Of a stretch of DNA of 64,000 nucleotides, positions 47,051 to 55,960 are shown one piece after another. The notes under the pieces were generated by a model. It did not search any database. It was not told the DNA's origin and worked only from the letters and a program-made list of their open reading frames with translations. The stretch comes from Rotaria macrura (lineage: Eukaryota > Rotifera > Eurotatoria > Philodinida > Philodinidae): assembly GCA_900239685.1 (NCBI GenBank), contig OENT01000447.1, positions 51,533 to 115,532 on the forward strand, read 5' to 3'. A program made the translations under genes and the position numbers. Each line of letters begins with the position of its first letter. Positions within the stretch are counted from its first letter, which is position 1.

Positions 47051-48030
47051 TGTCGGAGTTGTCTCTAAAATTCAGTTGGCTTTAAAAGGCAACTAATTGT
47101 CTCTAAAATTGAAGAGTCAACTAGTTGACATTAAAATCAACTAGGATGGAGTTAGTTGACTTTTCAATTTTAAAGATACGTTTACTTTAAAATAAATAAT
47201 CATAGAGTTGTTATTGATATGATAAATAAAATTGTATTCAATGGATGAGATTGAGATAAAGGTATGAACCTTCAAGAAAAATATAAGGGTGTGGATACTT
47301 CTCTTCGTCGACCACACCTAAGCCCTATAATTTGTTTCTCTACAACTGGTTTAAGAAAGGTTTTCCGTGATGCACATTAATCACGTAAACTACTAAACAA
47401 CTTCACTAATTCAAATGGTATCTAAGAATAACAGCGTTTAACCTAAATTTAGAAAACAGGTTTCAAAGTACTAAACAACCTGACGATAGCTTACTTCATC
47501 CCAGATTTTATCTCTCCCCAGATGTCCAATAGATAAATGACATTTATTGAGAGTTTCAAATAGATATTCATATTTTACAATTGGTAATTTTCCGTTTATT
47601 CAATACAGCACGGACCGATCAGTAATTTTAACACAAGTGAAACGTTGTTTTTGCCCAAAAGTTAAATTGAAGATCGTACTTGGTTTTAGTTGAGAGTACT
47701 TGTACAATTTTTTAATATGTTTCAGCTTTTATCAAGTAATTCACTTGTCATTTAGAATCCAACTCATTTAAATAAGCATGTACCTTGGAGAAGAAAGTCA
47801 CCTTCATTATTAAATGAACTGATGATTAATAAAGAATTATTTGTTAGCTTCAGATTCAGATCGAAAAGTTACAATCAGTTAAAAAAACAGCCATTTTCGA
47901 TTACTGCGTAACAACGTTAGGATTACACATTTTAAAGTCAATTACCTCCATCCTAGTTGACTCTTCAATTTTAAAGACAACTAATTAGTTGCCTTTTAAA
48001 CGCAACAGAATTTTAGAGTCAACTCCGACA
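47051..48030. mobile_element. Foldback element C: arms of AGTTGACT/AATTAGTTG palindromes
   Basis: A 980-bp element with ends TGTCGGAGTTG and CAACTCCGACA. The left arm (47051 to about 47180) and inverted right arm (about 47920-48030) share blocks CTCTAAAATTC, TTTAAAAGGCAACTAA, AAATTGAAGAGTCAACTA and GGATGGAG. A ~20-bp extra piece sits in the left arm. The arms contain internal palindromes such as CAACTAATTAGTTG. AT-rich ATAT/AAATAT sequence flanks the element. The core of about 740 bp has no recognised gene, but an ATG at 47241 leads after seven codons to a GTATGA donor-like site. It is probably non-autonomous. Confidence 0.75.
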
Positions 48031-48131
48031 AATATATGCTTCGATTATGATAGACTTCGAAAAGGAAACAGATCGTAGCATCCCTAAGACAACAAACTAC
48101 CAGCGAATAAGATACGTATATATATATATAT

Positions 48132-48816
48132 GTTGTAGGCAAAATTGGAATCTAGGCAAATTCCGAATTTGCCCGGGCAAAATTGGAATTCTAATTTTGA
48201 CTAGACAAAATTAGAATTCTAATACTGACTAACATTTTCTTGGGCAAAATCAGAATTCCAATTCTGCCTAGGCAAAATTAGAAGTCGATCAGAGATAAAT
48301 TCATGTAAACACGTGCTTTACTGTAAGGTAGAGGGGAATAAAAAAAATAGTTGTATAGTGACCATGCCGATGTGCGCATTAGAAATATAGTTGTACTGAC
48401 TGTAAACAAACAAAATGTCTGAATTACCTTCAACATCAATTCAAACGGATAGCGAAGAAACTCGTTATTATCAAGAATTAGAAAAACACATTAACTCATT
48501 AAGTATGAAGTTTCGTGAAAAATCTGTTATAAAACAAAACAGTTAAAACTGATATTATTTCATTTGTAAAACGTTAGTTAAGATAAAAAGTACATTATTA
48601 CATAAAAACACTTTTACATTAAGATGCTTAGAATTTCAGCTGCTCTAGGTCATCTTTGATCGACTTCTAATTTTGCCTAGGCAGAATTGGAATTCTGATT
48701 TTGCCCAAGAAAATGTTAGTCAGTATTAGAATTCTAATTTTGTCTAGTCAAAATTAGAATTCCAATTTTGCCCGGGCAAATTCGGAATTTGCCTAGATTC
48801 CAATTTTGCCTACAAC
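48132..48816. mobile_element. Foldback element B with perfect 160-bp terminal inverted repeat
   Basis: A 685-bp element. Bases 48132-48291 are exactly the reverse complement of 48657-48816 by direct reading, with the first mismatch at 48292. The arms begin GTTGTAGGCAAAATTGGAA and consist of successive imperfect palindromes around GAATTC, CCGAATTTG and CCCGGG (units such as CAAAATTAGAATTCTAATTTTG). (AT)n tracts flank both sides (48113-48131 and 48817-48826). The core (48293-48656) contains an ATG frame at 48415-48546. Perfect arms imply very recent insertion or ongoing arm homogenisation. Confidence 0.9.
48415..48546 (+). other. Small frame / candidate first exon in foldback element B core
   Basis: A 43-codon frame starting MSELPSTSIQTDSEETRYYQ. 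After about 30 codons it reaches a donor-like A|GTATGAAG (near 48504) in phase 1. A plausible acceptor, AATTTCAG, lies at 48632-48639 in the same core. The peptide is hydrophilic with a helical QELEKHINSL segment and is not recognised. It may be a relic transposase first exon or a captured host exon. Confidence 0.35.
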
Positions 48817-49364
48817 ATATATATACATATGTTCGGCGGGGACATACGAAAAGCAATCCAACGTCATCAGTGAAAATTATGGAATGCGAATGCTTTCGCA
48901 TATGATTCACACTTGGATTCATGGCGACGTCAAGGATTAGAATGCACCGTTCCCATTCTCCACTATTTTCTGGCTCCGAACGATCGACAATGACCATTTC
49001 TATACGACCCGAGTCATCTCGACATAAGCAATGAATGACTGAGTAGATGTTGTTTCTCACTGCTTTTGCTTCTTACGAATTACGATTGCTAATTGCCATG
49101 GGATACAAAATAAGTGCTACCAAAATATACCAAGGACGAAATTTTGTTTATATCATTACTTGCATAAATCATGAACGACATTCACTCTTTGCCATAGGGT
49201 ACCAGCAAATATTTTAGACAAGTAGTATACATAGCGATGAATAACGTTTAACAAATATTTCGTTCTTCGTGTTGACATGATTGTTGTAGAATCACTCCAG
49301 TGTTCTGCACAATATATAAGTAGTAAGTGTTGCTCTTTCATCCACGCAAACACAAATCTTCACC
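48817..49364. other. Spacer with orphan minus-strand frame and LOR-like gene 5' flank
   Basis: A minus-strand frame (about 49072 down to 48817) is more G+C-rich than its surroundings and reads plausibly as protein (IEMVIVDRSEPENSGEWE). It has no ATG before that Met and runs straight into foldback element B, so it may be an exon remnant interrupted by the insertion. No domain is recognised. A TATA-like ATATATAAG occurs at about 49312-49320, some 45 bp before the next gene's ATG. Confidence 0.35.
49312..49320 (+). promoter_or_regulatory. TATA-like box of the 49365 gene
   Basis: ATATATAAG lies about 45 bp before the ATG, leaving room for a short 5' UTR that ends in a CACC-ATG context. Confidence 0.45.
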
Positions 49365-49949
49365 ATGCCCACTGGCTCGACTCTTCTTTTCTTCTTTGCC
49401 ATCATTTACATGTCCAATGCAAAAGATGTGGCACTACGCCAGTATGTTCTCTCTAAAGATATTTTCAACGGTTTGAAAGCGAACGAATTTTCTATTTATG
49501 AGCAATCTTCCAAAGATATTCGATATCGTATTGAATCTCACCTTGGTCTAGCAAACAAATTGGAGCTAGTAGTCTATCCTGAAAAACAACTCATCGCCAA
49601 CTTGACCGGCACATGGACTTCTTCTATCCTCAAGGTACTTAATATAAAATCAGGACAATGGCTAACCGGAACAATGAAAAGCAAATTTTCGCTGAGCAAG
49701 GACTATAGTTTTCTTATTGAATGGAATGGATGTCAAATAACTATGATAAAGAGCTATCTTGGTATACACACCTATTTTCGTGCTGCAAGTCAAAGAGATA
49801 AGTTACTCGCTCGTTTTTTTGAACCTACCAAGTCAACTGCATACTCTTATCGAATAGAAGTGTTCTCCGATGATATACCTGATAGCATCTATCTGTTAGC
49901 ATTTGCTTGGAGAGAGAGTATGCGCTCCGAAAAAACGAAAAAAGGGTAA
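49365..49949 (+). CDS. Predicted secreted protein with tubby/LURP-one-related-like pattern
   Basis: A single-exon frame of 194 aa. The first ~19 residues (PTGSTLLFFFAIIYMSNA) form a hydrophobic signal-peptide-like leader. What follows is a string of short beta-strand-like segments with the order typical of tubby C-terminal-like/LURP-one folds: YVLSKDIF, FSIYEQSSKDIRYRIES, KLELVVYPEKQLIANL, then YSFLIEWNGCQITMIK, and a final hydrophobic helix DIPDSIYLLAFAW. Proteins of this fold bind phospholipids or serve unknown roles; a secreted version is unusual. The family match rests on pattern, not close identity. TATA-like and CACC start contexts support a real gene. Confidence 0.6.
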   Translation: MPTGSTLLFFFAIIYMSNAKDVALRQYVLSKDIFNGLKANEFSIYEQSSKDIRYRIESHLGLANKLELVVYPEKQLIANLTGTWTSSILKVLNIKSGQWLTGTMKSKFSLSKDYSFLIEWNGCQITMIKSYLGIHTYFRAASQRDKLLARFFEPTKSTAYSYRIEVFSDDIPDSIYLLAFAWRESMRSEKTKKG

Positions 49950-51285
49950 TCAAGCAACATCAATGTCTTGCCAAGCGCAAATTTTATTAATCCACAGTGG
50001 AAGAATTCCTTTATCATAATTTTACGACGAATATTTTGACATTAATTGATTTATTTGTTACTTCCCCGATTTTAACTATGGTTTAACAACCTTGATGATA
50101 TACTTTTTGTTTTATTGAAAGCTTTTTTCTATCGTTTCACTGTCTACCCCTATTCGAATTCAGTAATTGTAGCTTTTTCTTGCTGAAAAAGAAAACTTTG
50201 AAAGTCAGTAACGCTAGCCAATATGTTAATCCATGACTTTGGATGATATGAAGCATAATTTTAATGATCGTTCGTGGAGTGAAAATGTTCAAAAGATCTG
50301 ATAGCGTTGATTCCCGATCAATAGAGTAACAATGGGAAAAATTGAGATCAAATTCAAATTCTCCACCGTCAAAAATCTTCACATAGATGTCAATCATATG
50401 TCAAAAACCATCTGGATTGAACTTCAAACACCTGGAACAGCCAAAACTCTCATCGAAATCGATTTATCAGATGAAACACTGTCATTTGAATAGACAACAT
50501 GCTTATCTGATTTGAAAGCGTGATACAGAGTTGCCACGCTACTATACTTACCGGACACACGGTTCTTGCTGCTTGAGAAAGAACAGATGGGTCAAAATAA
50601 AGTGTAGATCCCACTAATTCAATTCAACTGAACACTTGCTTCCGATGAAAACTCACTTCCAACATCAACGTCTAATTAATTAGATAGTGTTTCAGAATAT
50701 TCCGAAAAACTCAATTGAGCACTCTATGAAGAGAAATGTGACAGATACTCAAGATGTAGAAATCGATTTCTATTACAACTAGGCTGCCCCTCGTTCTGCT
50801 GTCATTTTATACTATATCGGTACTCAGGGAATAAAATAATCAAATTTGATTTAAATCGTTATTTCGAAGATGTGAGTGGGAATGAAGAGTATAAATGCAA
50901 GCACCCCACGTGCATCTCGCTCGACCGAATGTATCCACGTCTACATTTACATGCACATTCTCACCCACACAATCTTGTGCTAAGACCTTGGTTTTTCTCA
51001 GACAATGATCACAACTGTCAGAGTCTTGTTGTCACGCCGAGATCGACGATCCCTGACGTAGTATTTTGCGAATTTTCCGTCGAAACCCGTTGGAAAATAC
51101 CAGGAATTTGACACAAGGTTGTTTCGAGTTGCCAGTTTTACCAGATTCCTGTCCATTTCCGGTGGAACCGGACAAAATCAATCATCAAATCCGTTCACCA
51201 AATTCCTGCTTCCAAGTGACTAGTATGTTCCAGTGTTTCCATGCAGGAATCGGTCAGTACTTCTCGACTTGGTCGTGTGTGAGTT
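49950..51285. other. Intergenic region
   Basis: 3' flank of the 49365 gene. Frames at 50872-51299 (plus) are G+C-richer and contain repeated TTTCCGTCGAAAC/TTTCCGGTGGAAC-like pieces near 51076-51170 but no recognised domain. This could be degraded repeat sequence between the secreted-protein gene and the ankyrin-ART pseudogene. Confidence 0.35.
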
Positions 51286-52520
51286 TTATTGAAAGATAGG
51301 GAACCAGTTGACTATAGTTTTACATGTTTCAAGGAGCATTTCTCTTATACATTGTAATCCCGGATTTTCAGCCTCTGGTATCTGATTTAGGTAGATGACG
51401 TGATGACCAGTGTCTTTGTCAATTTCGATTTTCCAAACTCGAAAGAGAGCGACGGGTAGGATTAAGACTTCTCGATCCTCTTCGAAGTTCGAGATACACG
51501 GAATATTGTCTGAAGATCCATACAACTGAATGGCTCCATTACATGGACGATCGAAATTCAAGACCAATAACGTTTTAGTGCGATCAACTGGCGTCGCTTC
51601 CGCAAAAAATTCGGCTAAACTACGTTCAGCCGATGCTGAACAGAATCGAAAGACTTCAAGTATGCGAGTGTTGTTTTTCATAGCCCATTGATAAACCTGA
51701 AGATCATCGGAAGTTATCGACAAGCCACGATACGCAGTTCCTCGAAAGAAGCGTGGCGCTAAAGCGTTCAAATATTTCCAAATAAGAAATATGAAGACAC
51801 TCGTATCATCTAGACTCTCTTTCATACGACTGTAGAGAGGAGAGTCCAATGTATAAAGAGAGAGAAGGGGTCTGTGCGTCCTTTTCGCTTGAACTCGTCG
51901 AAGAGTGCATGTATTGCGGGATATTATATAGAATCGGGTGGGAAAATTCTATCGAGGATCTGTTCGAAACGATGGATGAAGTATTTGATATTTAGCGTAT
52001 TGTTTCGATTGATGAATCAAGTATAGAAATCGAAGTAAGCCTGACCCCATTCCGAACTCCAAAGATATTTTCCCATTGAAAATAAGTATCGATACTGAGA
52101 AATTGTTCGATCGGTTTCTAATTCAGTGACCCAATTCGAGGGCCTTTGTTCGTCCATCCCATTTGAACTATGCTTATTGACGGCCTCACATAATGACGAT
52201 TGATCATCACAAAAGCGTTGGTTGTATCCATTGGATCGATGAACGAGATGACGAATGTCATTCGTTTTCGCCTCTTGATATGTAGTCAACCCATGACGAT
52301 CGCGTTGCCGACGATCGACATGAAAATCGAGAAGAAGGCGGACTATGTTCCCGTGTCCTAAAGAAGCTGCTGCATGCAATGCACTACTTCCATTTGGTTC
52401 AGGACGATTGATATTTCTATATTCAAGAGCAGCTAGTAGACCTCGCACAAGATTCTCATCATCATCGCAGCAGGCTTTGTATAAGTCACTCTCTGAGTTA
52501 CTCGCCGCTGATTGTAACAA
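51286..52520 (-). pseudogene. Ankyrin-repeat + ADP-ribosyltransferase-like gene, disrupted
   Basis: Read on the minus strand, 52520-52017 encodes an ankyrin-type segment (GSSALHAAASLGHGNIVRLLL, then HGLTTYQEA) and a linker. 51849-51286 encodes an ART-like domain: AYRGLSITSDDL (conserved Arg), FRFCSASAERSLAEFF (the STS-like motif), and EEDREVLILP (the ExE-type motif), so the R-S-E triad pattern is discernible. Between them the reading frame is closed by TGA at 52017-52019 and by an in-frame TAA at 51924-51926. The frame changes near a CT-rich tract at 51851-51869. The N-terminal end has no in-frame ATG. No pair of splice sites I tried removes both stops cleanly. Ankyrin-ART genes are, as I recall, an expanded family in bdelloid rotifers; this copy looks inactive. 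Sequencing error in the CT tract could explain the shift but not the two stops. Confidence 0.65.
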
Positions 52521-53983
52521 TTGAGGGGAGTTTCTGTCGTGAATCGGATTCGGTCTCTGACGTATTTGTGCACGACGAACAAAACATCCGACACATGCGA
52601 CTCAAGTGATTTTTTGTCTACTTGCATACTTTTCATAACTATTAACGGCGATGATAAGATCAGATTGCTATGTTTACCGTCGATAAAACACGACAGTATA
52701 TGGAAAAAACATTTTACCAAAAAAAAATATTGACTGAGTGTAGATGTGAGCTGCAGTTATACGTATATACATTATTTTCCTTTATATCCCATCGAAATGC
52801 ACACCCCAATCAAAGTTTTGTGAGGCATCTTTGATAACAGCTTTCATTCATTTCTTAACTCTTTGAATACCAACCAATGGTATAGAGTACGTTTTTTTCT
52901 TGTAAGCTTCTTACTTTTTAAATATTTCGCAAGCATATATCAAGTTGTGACGATGCAATTATTCAGTCAACACAATATCTCACGGCTGATTTGGGAAGTC
53001 TTTTTGATAGCAATTCTAACTTTGGAAAAAAGTCAAGTTGAATTGTAAAATACTTCTACTTCTATAATTAATAAAATCTAACAATTCAAATTGCAAACAG
53101 CGGTCAACTTATTGAGTGAACAGAATTCTTTAATTATAAACGATGAAGTTGGAATTTATCGTGGTGGAGAAATGACTTCCAAACGTCAAAACATAAGAAT
53201 ACAGGACTGAATTGAGTTGAAAGGTTGTGATCATTTTTGAACACTTTCATAATTGAAATTTTCCAGTGAAATATCGAAATAAATCATTCATTCATATCAA
53301 AGTTTATATACATATATATTTGTAATAGGTTTATTTTCAATAAATGCTGTCGATTTACATTATATCAGCTTTACCAATAAATAAATTCAGTACTACAATG
53401 ATGGTATCGATGATTTCAATTTATAATTCGAAATTATTTTCCAATATCGAGTGGCATTGCCGTTCTTTATGCATAAAACACATTTCAGTTTGCTACTGTG
53501 TCTATCAAAGCGTTTTTTTTCTATTTCTATTTACTTTTTTCTGTTATATATAAATCTAAAGTTTTCCTAATTCTGTCTCATAGTTATTTACGAATGTCTT
53601 GTGAATCACATATTGATTAACTTCTTATCTCAAATAAACATATCATACAGTGAGTCGTTTCTAAAATATTCTTTGTAATATCAGTTAATCAAACTTTATC
53701 ATTTTTCTATCTGATAAAATCTACTAGTTTATATGATAATGATGCTGGTCGAAAACTTGTGCATATTTTCAATAGTAGTCTATGATACAATAAATATACT
53801 TTGAATGTCGAAACGAAACAATTGAAAGTTTCTGCAAACACTATTTTTATTTAGTAGATTTCATTCAATCGAAAAACGAAACTTGATACAAAGTAATTCA
53901 AATGATAGATAGAAAAGTTATTGTATGAATGAATCGGATTTTTGACACTAATTGTACGTTTTGAGACCACTTTTCTTATCAAT
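52521..53983. other. Intergenic region
   Basis: Contains possible 5' remnants of the ankyrin-ART pseudogene up to about 52600 (a minus-strand ATG frame in another phase). No further gene is supported. AATAAA-like signals and A/T runs predominate. Confidence 0.4.
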
Positions 53984-54256
53984 CTATGCAACAGAATGGC
54001 TCAGTGGTCCTCCTCTCTGTGAATAGCATTGTTTGATGCTGACATAACGTGCACGCATTAACTCGTCGAGTTCGAACCGTATTTCGCCTACTTGCTTGAG
54101 TGCATTCTTGTCAAAATGAATACATCGTTGACCATCATGGTACATCAGTACAAGTGCATTACTCCGCAATTCTGCAATTCGTCGGTTTTGTTTGTATAAA
54201 TTGTCTCGAGATTCCATCGCTACGTGTCCCAAGTAATTTGAAAGTGTGAATCTTCT
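53984..54256 (-). CDS. Orphan terminal exon of unknown gene (partial)
   Basis: On the minus strand a well-formed acceptor (GATTTCTTTCAG) at 54257-54268 precedes an open frame that ends at 53984. The ~90 residues are of good coding composition and richer in G+C than the surroundings (TLSNYLGHVAMESRD, ALVLMYHDGQRCIHFDKNAL, ELDELMRARYVSIKQC). I recognise no domain. No upstream exon with a compatible donor could be identified within about 1 kb, so it is either the last exon of a gene with a long intron or a truncated remnant. Confidence 0.4.
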   Translation of the reverse strand, partial: RRFTLSNYLGHVAMESRDNLYKQNRRIAELRSNALVLMYHDGQRCIHFDKNALKQVGEIRFELDELMRARYVSIKQCYSQRGGPLSHSVA

Positions 54257-54948
54257 GAAAGAAATCATAATTAAAGAGTAGTAAGATGAATTCAGAATTG
54301 TTCGATGTGAATAATTATGCTGTAGTGTGGTCAAAAACGTTTGATTATTCCGATAAATCGAACATACTTATGTTAGTGAACAAGACGAGGAGAAAAGTTC
54401 AAAACATATTTTTACCTTCGACGAGACGAATTTTTTAATTTTCTAACAATCATCTTTTGCTTTATAAAGAACTTTAAAAAATATCGAATTGTCTAGTGCG
54501 ATCTTATCGAACTATCTAAATTGATGTGCAAATGTAAATGATTCTCTGTCATTAGTATAATGAATGGCGTCTGTTTTCAAGTGATTCTAACTTATTTCAC
54601 TGATAAATGAATATGCACTCTCTCTAAAGTCCTTCTCTATAAAAGTGTGCTGTATTTTAAGAAAGATCTCAATATAGAACACGCATAGTATAAATCGGAT
54701 ATTGCTTCGAATAAAACAAAATTTACTATATCTGATTTAGCATATTGACAACATTCAATTCGTTGAAGTTTATAACGATAAATTAAAGAAAAATCAAAAT
54801 AAAATGATCCATTATTTCGAATTAATATTTTATGTCACTATATAAACTAGGCAATTGCCATCTGCTTTTATGAATGTTGCAAGTAGAAAACAAACTCTCT
54901 CAATAACTACAGTGCAAAAAACAAGTCACTCTGAAACATATCGCCTTC

Positions 54949-55170
54949 CTGTGGGTGCCATGGAAAGGTGAACACAGAGGAAAGATACAATCACACATCG
55001 ATTGACTGCTAGAGTTGTGGAAAAGTGCACAAGCAGAGAAAATAGCACACATAAAAAGCTGCTCGCGGGTGCCATGTGAAGGCGAACGTACAAAAGGAAC
55101 GGCATAAACATATTTTGATTAATCGAGGGTGCCGTAGAATGTGCATATACTGAAATTACAATTATGAATG
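54949..55170. repeat. Degenerate ~58-bp tandem repeat (about four units)
   Basis: Blocks beginning near 54952, 55009, 55066 and 55126 share GGGTGCCATG..AAGG.GAAC-type heads followed by diverged A-rich tails, spaced about 57-60 bp. The open frame across them on the minus strand is an effect of the repeat. Confidence 0.5.
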
Positions 55171-55315
55171 GTTTAGAAACACGAACACACGCACAGTACA
55201 ACTATGAATTGTCGGTGACTGTCAGAAAAATATACTCAGCTTAAATCTCATACAGAATAGATCAATGCATAGACATTTTCAAATACAGAGTCTGACGAAA
55301 ATACGAGCCTAGAAG

Positions 55316-55960
55316 ATGACAAACAAAATAAAGTGTTTATCGCTAGATGGCTATCAGATAGAAAACGTTCAGAAAAATCTGAAGTTTGTCAATAGTACTT
55401 CTAGTTCACTTCAAAAATGTTTTCTATTCCAACATAGCCAACCTATTCCCACTGACGCTCTTACATGTACCCAAACGCTATCTGTGCCATCAAAATGAGA
55501 GACGCAAGAGTAAACCTGATTTGTTGAACAGTACTTTACAGTCCGAAATGTATTACAGCCAAAACGATAACAGATTTGAGATCGAAAAAATGATCTCAAC
55601 ATTGACTCACAGATCTTTAGGAGCATGGTTTTGTGAAGCGACTACATCTGGAGTTTGTTTGATAATATTAAATATGCTCTGTTTGAACGTATCGTTAATA
55701 CAATTTGAAAGGAAAGAAAATAAGTAATTCGAAAAAATACTGAAGACTCTCTCATCAATCAGAAGTTCCTTGCCACATAGTTCATTCAATAGAGCTTCAA
55801 ATCTGATGTTGATAGTTTAAAAATATCAGAAAAATATCGTTCATCTCGGCATGATATTGATGGTATACCTTTTTTTTGCAGCGAATTCGAAGAGTGTAGT
55901 TGCTATGACTGTTTCGTCATGCTCAGAGTGCTAGTTTTCTGCCGGTTTTAATTTAAAATA
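55316..55960 (+). pseudogene. Unclassified protein-coding remnant
   Basis: Plus-strand coding-like segments in shifting frames, interrupted by stops: IPTDALTCTQTLSVPSK, FEIEKMISTLTHRSLGAWFCE, and SEFEECSCYDCFVMLRVLV. Together they read like an eroded gene rather than random sequence, but I cannot name the family. Confidence 0.3.
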
